A program made the translations under genes and the position numbers. A stretch of 64,000 bases of DNA from Ruegeria sp. THAF57 (GTDB lineage: Bacteria; Pseudomonadota; Alphaproteobacteria; Rhodobacterales; Rhodobacteraceae). The stretch is from positions 62,001 to 126,000 of the forward strand of contig NZ_CAIWNQ010000010.1 of assembly GCF_903914075.1 (NCBI RefSeq), written 5' to 3'. Numbering within the stretch: the stretch's first letter is position 1; every line of letters begins with the position of its first letter. Below are positions 16,759 through 26,359 of the stretch, in pieces. Below the pieces are notes generated by a model. That model ran no database searches. It had not been told where the DNA came from and saw only the letters and a list, made by a program, of their open reading frames with translations.

Positions 16759-17777
16759 TTTTCACTGTCCCTTCTGCTCACCAAATGGTTCGATGCCGCC
16801 GCCAGCAACAACGCGGTGCCAACGACCAGAGTTTGGAAATAGGCGGGCACCAGTGTCAACATGCCCACAGTCAAAGACATGATGATCAGCGCCCCGATAA
16901 AGGATTTCAGAACCCGCCCCTCGCCGCCGCTGAAGGCTGTACCACCCAACAGAACCACAAGTATAGCGGTTAGTTCCATCCCGTCGCCCGACAGCGGGTC
17001 GCCCAGCGACATAAAGCTGGACCGCGCAATGCCCGCCAGCGCCGCACAAACACCGACCAGCACATAAAGAAGGATAACCGTCCGCGCGGTGTTGATTCCT
17101 GACAATTTCGCAGCCGTCGGATTGCCCCCGGTTGCGGCGGCGTATTTGCCTAGTTTCATCCGATCCTGCGCGATGATCATTGCAATCGTAACCAGTATGG
17201 CCACCCAAAAGGCCCAGGGCAGACCAAACAGCACACCATCTCGCCCATAATCGTTGAACCAACCGGGCATTTTCAGGTCGCCACCGGATTTGATCGCCGA
17301 AACACCATCCTCAACCAGCAACAATGCGATGCCTTTATAAAGGCTTAGGGTGATCAGCGTGGCGATGACCGGCGTGATCTTTAATCGGATCACAAGAAAC
17401 CCGTTAATAGCCCCCAGCAGAACGCCCAATAGAACGGTCGCAACAAAAGCCGGCAAGAACGGTACCCCGTTGATTACGAGCATAGCATAGACAACTGCGC
17501 TCAGGCTCATGGCGCTGCCCACGGACAAGTCGATATAGCCCGAGATCATCAACAACGTGAACGCCCCGGCCAGCGTCAGGATCGGTGCCGAAATACGCAG
17601 GATGTTGATGATATTGCGCTCACTCAGGAAGTTGCCACGCTCGAACAGGGGAAACTTGTCCAGGTTGGCCGTGCTGAGCACCACGACCACAAGGATCAGG
17701 ACCAGATAGATGTAATAGTCCTTGAGGAACCGTTTCACACGGTCGCCGGATGTGGGGTTTTGGGTCAGATCGGTCAT
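16755..17777 (-). CDS. Sugar ABC transporter permease, RbsC family (second of two)
   Basis: This 340-residue membrane subunit of a carbohydrate uptake transporter-2 system has 8-10 hydrophobic segments. Family motifs are LMISGYIDLSVGSAMSLSAV, the helix LGAINGFLVIRLKITPVIATL and GGNPTAAKLSGIN. The ATG at 17777 shares a base with the stop of the preceding permease (TAATG). Having two non-identical permeases means the membrane part is probably a heterodimer. Confidence 0.92.
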   Translation of the reverse strand: MTDLTQNPTSGDRVKRFLKDYYIYLVLILVVVVLSTANLDKFPLFERGNFLSERNIINILRISAPILTLAGAFTLLMISGYIDLSVGSAMSLSAVVYAMLVINGVPFLPAFVATVLLGVLLGAINGFLVIRLKITPVIATLITLSLYKGIALLLVEDGVSAIKSGGDLKMPGWFNDYGRDGVLFGLPWAFWVAILVTIAMIIAQDRMKLGKYAAATGGNPTAAKLSGINTARTVILLYVLVGVCAALAGIARSSFMSLGDPLSGDGMELTAILVVLLGGTAFSGGEGRVLKSFIGALIIMSLTVGMLTLVPAYFQTLVVGTALLLAAASNHLVSRRDSEN

Positions 17778-18805
17778 TATGCGTGTCTCCGGGCCAGAGC
17801 CCAAGTCTGAGCCATGATTGCGATGAACACCGCGATGGCCTTGAGGGTGAATTGCCAGTCAGGCGAAAGAACCAACCCGGTGGCCGCAGACGTCACGGTC
17901 GCCAATATGATTGCCCCGAAGAACATCCCAATTACTGACCCAAACCCGCCTGCAATAGCGACCCCGCCCAGCAGCGAGATGACCAGCGCGTCAAACTCCA
18001 TCAGCATGCCACGGTTTGAGAACCCGGATTTGAATTCCGAAGCCAGCAAAATGCCAACAGCTCCGGCCATGGCCGCGCTGAAGAGATACAGCTTGATGAC
18101 ATGCCGCGCGTTATCGACCCCCGAAAGCCGCGATGCGACAGGGTTGGCTCCGATCAGATAGGTCAACCGGCCAAACACCGTCTTGCGTTCGACAAAAACG
18201 GCCACAAGGATCAGGACCGCCATCAGCACAACCGGCAGTTTGATCGAAGTGCCGAACATGGTCATGTTCCCCAACACACCAAAATCTGACGGCAGGTTGG
18301 TATTGCGCTGCGAGCCTTGCGTGACCACCTGCGCGATCCCCCGCGCCAGCATCATCGTGCCAAGCGTGACGATGATTGACGGCACCCGCAGCGCAACAAC
18401 AAATACCGCATTGATTGCCCCGATCAGCATCGCGCCGATCAGGGCGCAGACCATCGCCAGCCAAGTCGGCATGCCCCAGCCCGAGGACAGAGCATTCGCA
18501 CCTTCGGTCGACTGCGCAAACCACACGGCCAAAACACCCGACAGTGCGACGATGCCTCCGACTGACAGGTCAAAGTTTCCCGAAACCAACAGGAACGTCA
18601 CACCGACCCCCAATGAGATCACCGCCCAGTTGTTCGTCACCAGGTTCACAACGTTCTGAAACTGAAAGAAATTTGGCACCAGAATGGAGGCCAATAGGAA
18701 CAACGCCACAGCAGCTCCGGCGACAAGCGACGTGATGAACATCTCATCACTTAGCCTGTTGTCCCGTTCGGCCAACCTGCGGCCCGCAATTGCTTGGTCG
18801 GTCAT
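17777..18805 (-). CDS. Sugar ABC transporter permease, RbsC family (first of two)
   Basis: The 342-residue permease carries the RbsC motifs LLVSGNFDLSVGGIVALSGV, VALRVPSIIVTLGTMMLARG and IGANPVASRLSGVDNARH, with about ten hydrophobic stretches. It starts inside the end of the ATPase gene (four-base overlap) and ends in the second permease gene, so all three are translated together. Confidence 0.92.
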   Translation of the reverse strand: MTDQAIAGRRLAERDNRLSDEMFITSLVAGAAVALFLLASILVPNFFQFQNVVNLVTNNWAVISLGVGVTFLLVSGNFDLSVGGIVALSGVLAVWFAQSTEGANALSSGWGMPTWLAMVCALIGAMLIGAINAVFVVALRVPSIIVTLGTMMLARGIAQVVTQGSQRNTNLPSDFGVLGNMTMFGTSIKLPVVLMAVLILVAVFVERKTVFGRLTYLIGANPVASRLSGVDNARHVIKLYLFSAAMAGAVGILLASEFKSGFSNRGMLMEFDALVISLLGGVAIAGGFGSVIGMFFGAIILATVTSAATGLVLSPDWQFTLKAIAVFIAIMAQTWALARRHA

Positions 18806-20328
18806 GGATTCTCTCTGCCTCCGCCGGTTACGACATTCAGAATCTGAGGAATGTCGACCTCTGCCCCGTTTTGAATCTCGGCCTCAACCCGCCCGTCATA
18901 CATCAGGAACACCCGGTCGCAGATGCCCAACACCTCTTCCAGTTCGGATGAAAAGATACAGATTGCCCGGCCATTATTGGCCAGATCGCGGATCAGATCA
19001 TAAATCTCGGATTTTGCCCCAACATCTACGCCGCGTGTTGGTTCGTCCAGCAGCAGCATATCTGCATCCGCAAACAGACACTTGGACAAAACGACCTTCT
19101 GCTGGTTCCCACCCGAAAGCTTTTCGGCATACTTCTCAATCGAATTGGTCGCGATGCCCAGTTTGCCGACATATTCCCGGGCAACTTCCTTTTCGCGCTC
19201 ATCCTTAAACACACCGAAGCTGGCAAGCTTGCGGATGTTCATGATCGGAATGTTGCGCCGGATCGTCAGTTCCGTGAACAGACCTTGCGTGCGCCGCTCT
19301 TCGGGGACCAGGGCGATCCCTGCCTCAATGGCCTCTTTCGGCGAGGAGGGGCGTTTACGGCCTAGAAAATCAATCTGCCCGTCCGCTTTGTCGGCCCCGT
19401 AAATGGCGCGTGCGACTTCGGTCTTACCCGCACCAACAAGGCCATAAAAACCAACGATTTCGCCCTCATTCACATGAAATGAAACGTCCTTCAGAAGGTA
19501 GTTACTCAGCCCTTTGACCGTCAGCACCGGTTTGTCGGCAATTTCACCACGCGATTCGTAGTCATGGGTGATCGCGCGACCCACCATCATCTCTATCAAC
19601 TCGGGCCGACCGTTCACGTCCGCCAGAGGTTTGGTGGCAATATGCTTACCGTCACGCATGACCGTGACGTTGTCGCCCAGCTCAAAAATCTCATCCAGCT
19701 TGTGCGAGATATAGATGACCGTCACGTCCGAGTCCCGAAGCCTGCGGATTACTCCGAACAGGCGCTCGACCTCGCGTTCTGACAAGGCGGCGGTGGGTTC
19801 ATCCATGATGATAATACTGGCCCCTGATGAGGCCGCGCGGGCAATCTCGACAATCTGTTTTTGCGCTACGCTCAGCGATGAAACGCGCGCACTGGGGTCG
19901 ATCGTCGGTTCAATTGCTGCGAGGGTTTTAGTCACCCGCTCCTCTAGATCGGACTTGACCAGGAAACCAAGCCGACTGGCCTCCATCCCGAGGGTCAGGT
20001 TTTCCAAGACAGTCAGTTGATCAACAACGTGCAGTTCCTGAAACAGCGTGCCGATACCGCTTTCGCGTGCATCCTGCGTGCTGCTGGGCGCATAATCACG
20101 ACCCAGAATGGCCATTGATCCGCTTGTCGGGGCAAGCGCGCCTGTCAGCATCTTGACGATAGTTGACTTCCCCGCCCCATTCTCGCCGACCAGGCAATGC
20201 ACCGTATTCCGGTCAATATCGAACGACACGGTGTCCACGGCGCGTACACCGGGGTAGTCCTTGGTCAGATCCCTGACGGACAGAGCTTTTTCCTGTGCAT
20301 TGTCGGCAAAGGCAGTCTGCACGATCAT
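18802..20328 (-). CDS. Sugar ABC transporter ATP-binding protein, RbsA family
   Basis: This 508-residue ATPase has two nucleotide-binding domains, as in RbsA/MglA. Domain 1 has Walker [10 protein letters not shown], a degenerate signature (SLSVAQKQIVEIARA) and Walker B IIIMDEPTAAL. Domain 2 has a variant Walker A (GLVGAGKTE), signature [14 protein letters not shown] and [16 protein letters not shown] chose the ATG at 20328 (MIVQTAFADN) with AAAGGGA just upstream rather than the longer frame to 20415. A 9-bp stem-loop lies between it and the binding-protein gene. Confidence 0.93.
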   Translation of the reverse strand: MIVQTAFADNAQEKALSVRDLTKDYPGVRAVDTVSFDIDRNTVHCLVGENGAGKSTIVKMLTGALAPTSGSMAILGRDYAPSSTQDARESGIGTLFQELHVVDQLTVLENLTLGMEASRLGFLVKSDLEERVTKTLAAIEPTIDPSARVSSLSVAQKQIVEIARAASSGASIIIMDEPTAALSEREVERLFGVIRRLRDSDVTVIYISHKLDEIFELGDNVTVMRDGKHIATKPLADVNGRPELIEMMVGRAITHDYESRGEIADKPVLTVKGLSNYLLKDVSFHVNEGEIVGFYGLVGAGKTEVARAIYGADKADGQIDFLGRKRPSSPKEAIEAGIALVPEERRTQGLFTELTIRRNIPIMNIRKLASFGVFKDEREKEVAREYVGKLGIATNSIEKYAEKLSGGNQQKVVLSKCLFADADMLLLDEPTRGVDVGAKSEIYDLIRDLANNGRAICIFSSELEEVLGICDRVFLMYDGRVEAEIQNGAEVDIPQILNVVTGGGRENP

Positions 20329-20478
20329 TCCCTTTATTTTCGCAAGACAACAGTGGCAGCGAACTAGTCGCTTCCATGGGCCAAGCTTATCTGATTTTGA
20401 ATAGGTTGCTACCAACGCCGGCCTCAGTAGGGAGGACGAGGTTACGACGTTGGCAGCAATTAAAGAACCAACCGGGCT

Positions 20479-20513
20479 GATCAGGTCAAAAGTCGGGTAT
20501 TAGGCCTGATCGC
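20479..20513 (-). terminator. Stem-loop between a sugar-binding-protein gene and its ATPase gene
   Basis: GATCAGGTC (20479-20487) pairs with GGCCTGATC (20503-20511) in a 9-bp stem with one wobble and a 15-base loop. No U-run follows. Its position after the binding-protein gene and before the ATPase gene matches the other transporter operons of the window. Confidence 0.5.
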
Positions 20514-20537
20514 AACGACAGGTTCGCTCAGGGCTGG

Positions 20538-21560
20538 TTAGCCGCCGAACTGGTCCTTAAGCCACTGTTCTGCCTCATCTTTCGGCATCGACCAGTAAGA
20601 TACAGTGTAGGCCTTATAGAAGAACTCTTCCGCTGTGTCTGAGGTTGGTGCGACCTTGCCATCCAGAACATCCATGATCAGGTCGATACGGCCTTGTGCG
20701 GTTTCAACCGGCGGCAGGCCCATCGATACTTTCAGACTGGAATTCGGATCATAGACCTGCTCGAATTCGACCGAGTCAAAATCGACGCTTGCCACGATTT
20801 CAGTCAGCGGTTTGCCGTTGTCGAACTTGCCGCGGCCCAGTTGCGCCAGGCCGGCCATAGTGCCGACGGTCAGGTTAGAGGCTTCGGAATAGATCAAGTT
20901 CACCTCGGGCCGTTGGGTCAGCAGGTCGACAATGATCTGCTTGGCCGCTTCCTGACCCTTGCTGGAATCCAGCGCGCCCAGGTTTTCAGCGTCAGGATCA
21001 ACCGAAAGCACACCTTCGGCAAAAGGTGCCGTTCTACCCGAGTTCACCTCGGTATGGTTCGGCCAACCCAGTTGCACCATGACGATCGGCTTGTCGGGAT
21101 GTGCCTCTTTCCACGCTTTGGCCATCTGCGCGCCCATTTCGAACGACACAGCGGCTTCATCGCTGCGTGCGGTCGGGATACCCGTGTCGGTGATCGGGCT
21201 GAAGAACGAGGTCATTACGATATCGTCGGCCAACGCGTCTTCGACGCCTGGCGTCGCGGCCTCGGCATCCCAGATGTGCAGAGTGGCTGCATCAAAACCA
21301 CCGGCGGCGATCTGGTCGACATTCTGAGTCATAACAGCAGAGTCTGCCTGCCCATCAAAGACCACAACCTCAGCACCATATTTTTCTTTAGCATAGCGCT
21401 CGGCCTCAGCCGCCTGAGATTGGTGAAAAACGTTCGACAAGTCGGACACAAAGAATGCGATCCGCTTCCCATCATCAGCAAAAGCCGCGGCCCCACCAAC
21501 AAAAGTCAGTGTCGTGGCCAGCAGACCCGCCTTGAGTACATTCCTCCGCTGCATTTTCAT
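20538..21560 (-). CDS. Sugar ABC transporter periplasmic binding protein (Tat-type signal)
   Basis: This 340-residue RbsB-like protein has a signal beginning MKMQRRNVLKAGLL. The RRNVLK stretch fits a twin-arginine export signal, which would be unusual for this family. The mature protein has the periplasmic-binding-protein fold (IAFFVSDLSNVFHQSQAAEAERYAKE shown in part, DGQADSAVMTQNVDQIAAGG, SEASNLTVGTMAGLA). Two ATGs (21560 and 21554) share the GGGAAGAG site; I took the first. It is the first gene of the operon. Confidence 0.9.
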   Translation of the reverse strand: MKMQRRNVLKAGLLATTLTFVGGAAAFADDGKRIAFFVSDLSNVFHQSQAAEAERYAKEKYGAEVVVFDGQADSAVMTQNVDQIAAGGFDAATLHIWDAEAATPGVEDALADDIVMTSFFSPITDTGIPTARSDEAAVSFEMGAQMAKAWKEAHPDKPIVMVQLGWPNHTEVNSGRTAPFAEGVLSVDPDAENLGALDSSKGQEAAKQIIVDLLTQRPEVNLIYSEASNLTVGTMAGLAQLGRGKFDNGKPLTEIVASVDFDSVEFEQVYDPNSSLKVSMGLPPVETAQGRIDLIMDVLDGKVAPTSDTAEEFFYKAYTVSYWSMPKDEAEQWLKDQFGG

Positions 21561-21910
21561 CTCTTCCCTTTTTGTTTCCTCCAGAGCGCGGCTGATCTGA
21601 AACAATAGGCATCAGAGCCGCAATTCCAGCCCGAACCTCTCCTCAGGAATCGATACTGAAATATATTACAGTGTATGTTATTATTCTCATTTTGCTTGCC
21701 TAGTCAACTGTTTTTGGCGGCCGATAAGCTCGAGAATTTTGTGGATCCGCTTTTGAAAAAAGCCCTTAACAATTTGAATATAAACACATAAAATTCATTC
21801 TCTTTTGAAGGGTTTTGCAGCACAGACGTATCCTCGTCAGCACAATGCTGACCGAAAAGAAAAATGCTCTAAATCACTGTTAGATTTTGGTGAAAAGAAT
21901 CCCGCCGAGC
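21561..21910. promoter_or_regulatory. Promoter region of the first sugar ABC operon
   Basis: These 350 AT-rich bases lie between the end of the eleven-gene operon (21911) and the start of the binding-protein gene (21560). The palindrome TGAAATATATTACA at 21657-21670 is the only clear site. No reading frame was seen. Confidence 0.55.
21657..21670. promoter_or_regulatory. Candidate SorC operator 1
   Basis: TGAAATATATTACA fits the shared pattern TGNAANANATTNCA found upstream of all three sugar ABC operons. It is about 100 bases before the binding-protein ATG. The half-sites TGNAA and TTNCA are inverted, as expected for a dimeric SorC-type regulator. Confidence 0.45.
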
Positions 21911-22195
21911 TTACAGCTTCGCCAGCTTCTGAACGGAAATTCGCGCCTTTCCCTTCACGATTTCTTTGAACCGGACCATGTGCGGCATGCGCGCGTGACT
22001 GGTAATCACCTCAGCCCCGGACCAAACCTCGTGGATCAGAAATTCGGTCTTTTTGTCGAGTGATAAGAACACATCATAGCCCCGGTTACCTGCCTCTTGA
22101 CGACTGGCATTTGCGAGATCTTCGATTGCGGTGCGCACCACTTCTGACTGGCCATCTTCCGGCTCGATGCGCGCGATGATCACAATCTCCGTCAT
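21911..22195 (-). CDS. Antibiotic biosynthesis monooxygenase (ABM/YgiN-like) domain protein
   Basis: This is a 94-residue ferredoxin-like (dimeric alpha-beta barrel) protein. Family-like features are the start TEIVIIARIEPEDGQSEVV, the central YDVFLSLDKKTEFLIHEVW and HARMPHMVRFKEIV. YgiN-type proteins oxidise quinols, but many members have no known activity. It is the last gene of the eleven-gene operon, three bases after the GMC oxidoreductase stop, so it may handle a reactive product or a quinone partner. The function is not assigned. Confidence 0.8.
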   Translation of the reverse strand: MTEIVIIARIEPEDGQSEVVRTAIEDLANASRQEAGNRGYDVFLSLDKKTEFLIHEVWSGAEVITSHARMPHMVRFKEIVKGKARISVQKLAKL

Positions 22196-22198
22196 CTC

Positions 22199-23812
22199 TC
22201 AGGCCCTGTTGCGGATCATGTCGGCCGCTTTCTCAGCGATCATAACAACAGGAGATGCAGTGTTGCCCGAAACGATTTTCGGCATGATTGACGCATCAAC
22301 AACCCGTATCCCCCCAAGGCCATGCACTCTGAGATCCGTACCCACTACCGCCGATGCATCAGACCCCATCTTACATGTCCCGACTGGGTGGAAGATCGTG
22401 GTGGCAATGTCACCAACACCTTTCACAAGATCCTCTTCGGTTTCCATGGCTGGACCCGGCAGAATTTCCTCGGGCTGATAAGGCTTGAGGGCATTCGCCG
22501 TCATGATCATCCGCGCTTGGCGCACTGATTTCGCGGCAACACGCTTGTCATTGTCCGTGGACAGATAGTTCAAACGGATATCGGGCTGGGTCGTGGTATC
22601 CGCCCCCTGAATATGGCAGGTTCCAATACTCTCGGGGCGCAGGTTGCAGACCGAAACGGTAATGGCCGGAAACGGATGCAACGGATCGCCCAGTTTGTCG
22701 GTGGACAAGGGTTGAACGTGATACTCCAGATCGGGCGTTGCCAGATCAGGGTTGGATTTGGTGAACATCCCGAATTGACTGGGGGCCATGGACATCGGCC
22801 CCGATTGCGTTAACCCGTATTGCAGAGCGATCTTCGCCTTGCCGACCAACGAGTTAGCCATCGTATTCAGCGTTTTCGCGTTCTGTACTTTGAACACGGT
22901 GCGGATTTGCAGATGATCCTGAAGGTTCTCACCCACGCCTGTGCTTACGTGATGCACAGCAATGCCATGTTCGGCCAACACAGCACCTCGACCAACACCC
23001 GAGAGTTCCAGAATTTTGGGAGAGTTGATCGCCCCAGCGGCCAGCAAAACCTCGGCCCCAGCGAAGGCATCATAGCGAACGCCTTTTTGCAGAAAGCGGA
23101 CACCTGTCACTCGCTTACCGTCGAACAACAACTCCTGTGTTTCGGCATGGGTCATTACACGCAGGTTCGGGCGTTTCATCGCTGGGCGCAGAAAACCTTT
23201 CGCTGTATTCCAGCGCACGCCATTGCGTTGGTTGACCTCGAAGAACCCGGTGCCTTCGTTACTGCCATCGTTGAAATCCGCGCGTGGCTGAATGCCAAAT
23301 TCCTTTGCCCCTTCCTGCACAGCCTTCAGGATATCCCACTCCAACCGTTGTTTTGAGACCTTCCACTCACCACCTGAGCGGTGCATCTCGCTGTCGCCCG
23401 CATGGTGATCCTCGGACTTCAGAAAATAGGGCAGCACGTCATCCCATCCCCAACCGGCATTGCCCAGTTGGCGCCAATGATCGTAGTCCGCCGCCTGCCC
23501 CCGCATATAAATCATGCCATTGACCGAGGTGCAGCCGCCCAGAACCTTGCCGCGCGGATAGACCAGGGAACGCCCGTTCAGCCCCGGTTCAGCAGCGGTT
23601 TTCATCATCCAGTCAGTGCGCGGATTGCCGATGCAATAGAGATAGCCAACGGGGATATGCACCCAGTGGTAATTGTCCGATCCGCCCGCCTCTAGAAGCA
23701 ACACCCGCGTCTTGGGGTCTTCGGTCAGGCGGTTGGCCAGAACACAGCCCGCCGTGCCTGCGCCGACGATGATATAGTCATATTCGCCATCAAGTTTCCG
23801 GGCGTCTGTCAT
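22199..23812 (-). CDS. GMC-family FAD oxidoreductase (choline/alcohol dehydrogenase-like)
   Basis: The 537-residue flavoprotein has the N-terminal FAD motif [19 protein letters not shown], the GMC signature [20 protein letters not shown], the second signature [15 protein letters not shown], and the C-terminal catalytic segment [11 protein letters not shown] plus [19 protein letters not shown] enzymes oxidise primary or secondary alcohols. I chose the ATG at 23812 ([13 protein letters not shown]). In this operon it could oxidise the polyol or sugar substrate. It is 19 bases after the preceding oxidoreductase gene. Confidence 0.9.
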   Translation of the reverse strand: MTDARKLDGEYDYIIVGAGTAGCVLANRLTEDPKTRVLLLEAGGSDNYHWVHIPVGYLYCIGNPRTDWMMKTAAEPGLNGRSLVYPRGKVLGGCTSVNGMIYMRGQAADYDHWRQLGNAGWGWDDVLPYFLKSEDHHAGDSEMHRSGGEWKVSKQRLEWDILKAVQEGAKEFGIQPRADFNDGSNEGTGFFEVNQRNGVRWNTAKGFLRPAMKRPNLRVMTHAETQELLFDGKRVTGVRFLQKGVRYDAFAGAEVLLAAGAINSPKILELSGVGRGAVLAEHGIAVHHVSTGVGENLQDHLQIRTVFKVQNAKTLNTMANSLVGKAKIALQYGLTQSGPMSMAPSQFGMFTKSNPDLATPDLEYHVQPLSTDKLGDPLHPFPAITVSVCNLRPESIGTCHIQGADTTTQPDIRLNYLSTDNDKRVAAKSVRQARMIMTANALKPYQPEEILPGPAMETEEDLVKGVGDIATTIFHPVGTCKMGSDASAVVGTDLRVHGLGGIRVVDASIMPKIVSGNTASPVVMIAEKAADMIRNRA

Positions 23813-23831
23813 GGAATTCTGGTCTTTCTGG

Positions 23832-24842
23832 TTAGAATGCGACGACAAGTTTGCCGATCATACGACCGGTTTCGATGATCGCGTGGGCCTCTTTCAGCGT
23901 TTCCGCTGACAAGCCGTTCAGTGTTTTCTGTTCGGTCGTTCGGATGATCCCGTCATCAACCATGCTGGCAACACGAGCCAAAATCTGCCCCTGCCGAGCC
24001 ATATCTGCCGTTCCAAACAGCGAACGGGTGAACATCAGTTCCCACATCAGCGCGGCGGACTTGCCCTGCAATGCCGAGATATCCAGCTTTTCCGGCGTTT
24101 CGACGATGGTTCCGATGCGGCCCTGCGGCGCGATCAGTTCACACATGGCATCCCAATGCTGTGCGGTGTCGGCGTATTGCGTGATGTAGTCCGCGGTTTC
24201 ATGCCCTGCGGCCTGCACCTCGGCGATCAGATCGCGATGGTTAACCACCTGATGCGCACCCATGTCCTTGCACCAATCGACCGTTTCAGGGCGAGATGCA
24301 GTGGCGATCAGATTCAATCCAGTCAGCTTACGTGCAAGTTGCAGGGTAATCGAACCCACCCCTCCGGCCCCGCCGATAACCAGCAGGCTGGCCGGCGTTT
24401 CATTTGTGGGAACTTGCAACCGGTCAAACAGCATTTCCCACGCGGTCAACGACACCAAGGGCAAAGAGGCAGCCGCAGCGGGGCCCACCGTCTTCGGAGC
24501 AAGTGATGTGATGCGATGATCGACCGCCTGTAACTCAGCATAAGACCCTGGGCGATCGGCATCGCCAGCATACCACACCCGGTCATCTTTGGTGAATCCT
24601 GTGACCTCGGAGCCCATATCAAGCACAATACCTACGGCGTCATATCCCAGAATGAACGGCTCGGCATGATCCTGCTCGGCTGCTGTTCGGATGCGGCGCT
24701 TGGCATCTGCGGGATTGACCGAGATTGCCTCGACCTCGACCAGCAGATCGTTGGGTCGCAGAACCGGCTCTGGCAGGTCGACATCCATCAAGCTGTCAGG
24801 CGCGTCAATTGGAAGTGATTTCAGAAATCCCACGGCTTTCAT
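23832..24842 (-). CDS. Zinc-independent quinone-reductase-like alcohol dehydrogenase (MDR family)
   Basis: The 336-residue medium-chain reductase lacks the zinc-binding cysteines of alcohol dehydrogenases. It carries [39 protein letters not shown] and the nucleotide motif [17 protein letters not shown], which places it in the zinc-binding-alcohol-dehydrogenase/quinone oxidoreductase group. The ATG at 24842 follows AAAGG at 7-base spacing and lies 5 bases after the kinase stop. It probably reduces or oxidises an enone or quinone with NADPH. Its role in the operon is unknown. Confidence 0.87.
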   Translation of the reverse strand: MKAVGFLKSLPIDAPDSLMDVDLPEPVLRPNDLLVEVEAISVNPADAKRRIRTAAEQDHAEPFILGYDAVGIVLDMGSEVTGFTKDDRVWYAGDADRPGSYAELQAVDHRITSLAPKTVGPAAAASLPLVSLTAWEMLFDRLQVPTNETPASLLVIGGAGGVGSITLQLARKLTGLNLIATASRPETVDWCKDMGAHQVVNHRDLIAEVQAAGHETADYITQYADTAQHWDAMCELIAPQGRIGTIVETPEKLDISALQGKSAALMWELMFTRSLFGTADMARQGQILARVASMVDDGIIRTTEQKTLNGLSAETLKEAHAIIETGRMIGKLVVAF

Positions 24843-24847
24843 GCTGA

Positions 24848-26359
24848 TTACCTTTCGGTTGAAGTTTGAGCACTGTCCCAAAACCCGCGCATGGCTTCGA
24901 TAAGCGCGAGGTACTGCGCGTAGCGGGTATCATAGTGGGCTTTCATGTCCGCATTCGGCTGGAACTCGGCCTTGCGACGGGTCATCTGACCGATGGCCTC
25001 TTCGTAGGAGCCATACGCGCCTGTCGCCACCGACACACCAATCGCCGCACCCAAAGCACCAGTTTCCTGCGCTTCGGCCACATAGATCGGTACACCAAGG
25101 CAATCGGCGAACATCTGCGGCCAGACAGGGCTACGCGAGCCACCGCCAGACAGAACCGCCTGATCAAAGCGGACGCCTGCGGTTTTGAGAACCTCGATAT
25201 GGCGGCGGTGCTCGAACAAAACACCCTCGAACAAGGCGCGCAGCATGTGGCTTTCGCCGTGCCAGCCCGCAACACCATAAAACCCACCTCGGAACGACGC
25301 CCCCTGCCCTGAACCATAAAGGAACGGATGAAAGAACGGATCATCCGCCGCAGGGGTGACCTCGGCCACCTTGTCATTGCAGAACCCAAATGGATCGTCG
25401 TGATGCGCGCCACGTTCGACGAATTCACGCACATACCATTCAAGATTGGCCGCCGACGTCGCACTTGCTTCGATATTCACAAACCGGTTGGGGCCAAAGC
25501 CCGATACCATGAACAGATCATCGTTGACGGCAGGTTTGTCGGAAAACACCTGATTGATGCTCCAGGTTCCTGCTATAATCGACGCCTCGCCCGCGCGCAC
25601 GACGCCCGAGCCCATGGCACTGGACACCACGTCGAAATAGCCGCCGATCACCGGCGTGCCTTCGGCCAGGCCGGTCGCTGCGGCAGCCTCGGCGCTGACG
25701 GTTCCGGCGATATCCGCTGGGTCGATCAGGCGTGGCAGCATCTCGCGCGCATCATCCAAACCGTAAAGCGACAGCAATCCGTCATCATAGGCACACTCGG
25801 GCATCCGGGTCAGACCACCGCCCGACATGTCCGAGATCTCGCTGACCCACTCATCGGTTAGCTTGTACGTAATGAAATCCTTGCACAGAAGCACAGTGCC
25901 GGTCTGCGCATAAATCTCGGGCTGGTGGCGTTTGATCCAAGCCAGCAGAACCGGGGTTTGCGACGGCCACGGCTTTTGCAAACACAGCGCGTGCAGGGCA
26001 TCCCCTGCGGCTTCTGACAATTCCTCAGCCAGGCCAGCAGCACGTGTGTCCAGCGACTGAATACCCACTAGCGGTTCACCCGCCTTGTCCAGCAGGTACA
26101 GCCCGTTGCCATGCCCGGCACAACCCACGCCAATAATCTGATCCGACGTGATCCCGGCCTTGTCGATGCAACCAGAGATCACCTGCCGTGCATTGGCCCA
26201 AAGCTCATTCAGGTCGCGCTCCACGTGCCCCGGCTGCGGGGTCGACGACTGACCGTCCAGCACCTCCATCGCGACGGGCCGCCCATTTAGGTCGAAGAGC
26301 ACGGCCTTGATGACCGTGTTCCCCGCATCCAGCCCCAATATGTATTGGTTGTTAGCCAC
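24848..26359 (-). CDS. FGGY-family carbohydrate kinase, L-xylulose kinase (LyxK)-like
   Basis: The 503-residue kinase has the N-terminal phosphate-1 motif LGLDAGNTVIKAVLFD and the C-terminal adenosine region VLSGGGSRSPVWPQMFAD with ETGALGAAIG. Segments such as QPGHVERDLNELW, HGNGLYLLDKAGEPL, TPVIGGYFDVVSSAMG and EASATSAANLEW resemble LyxK and its relatives more than glycerol kinase. The start is a GTG at 26359, overlapping the aldolase stop by 8 bases; upstream frame is only the aldolase gene. It probably phosphorylates a ketose or polyol made or imported by the operon. Confidence 0.88.
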   Translation of the reverse strand: MANNQYILGLDAGNTVIKAVLFDLNGRPVAMEVLDGQSSTPQPGHVERDLNELWANARQVISGCIDKAGITSDQIIGVGCAGHGNGLYLLDKAGEPLVGIQSLDTRAAGLAEELSEAAGDALHALCLQKPWPSQTPVLLAWIKRHQPEIYAQTGTVLLCKDFITYKLTDEWVSEISDMSGGGLTRMPECAYDDGLLSLYGLDDAREMLPRLIDPADIAGTVSAEAAAATGLAEGTPVIGGYFDVVSSAMGSGVVRAGEASIIAGTWSINQVFSDKPAVNDDLFMVSGFGPNRFVNIEASATSAANLEWYVREFVERGAHHDDPFGFCNDKVAEVTPAADDPFFHPFLYGSGQGASFRGGFYGVAGWHGESHMLRALFEGVLFEHRRHIEVLKTAGVRFDQAVLSGGGSRSPVWPQMFADCLGVPIYVAEAQETGALGAAIGVSVATGAYGSYEEAIGQMTRRKAEFQPNADMKAHYDTRYAQYLALIEAMRGFWDSAQTSTER

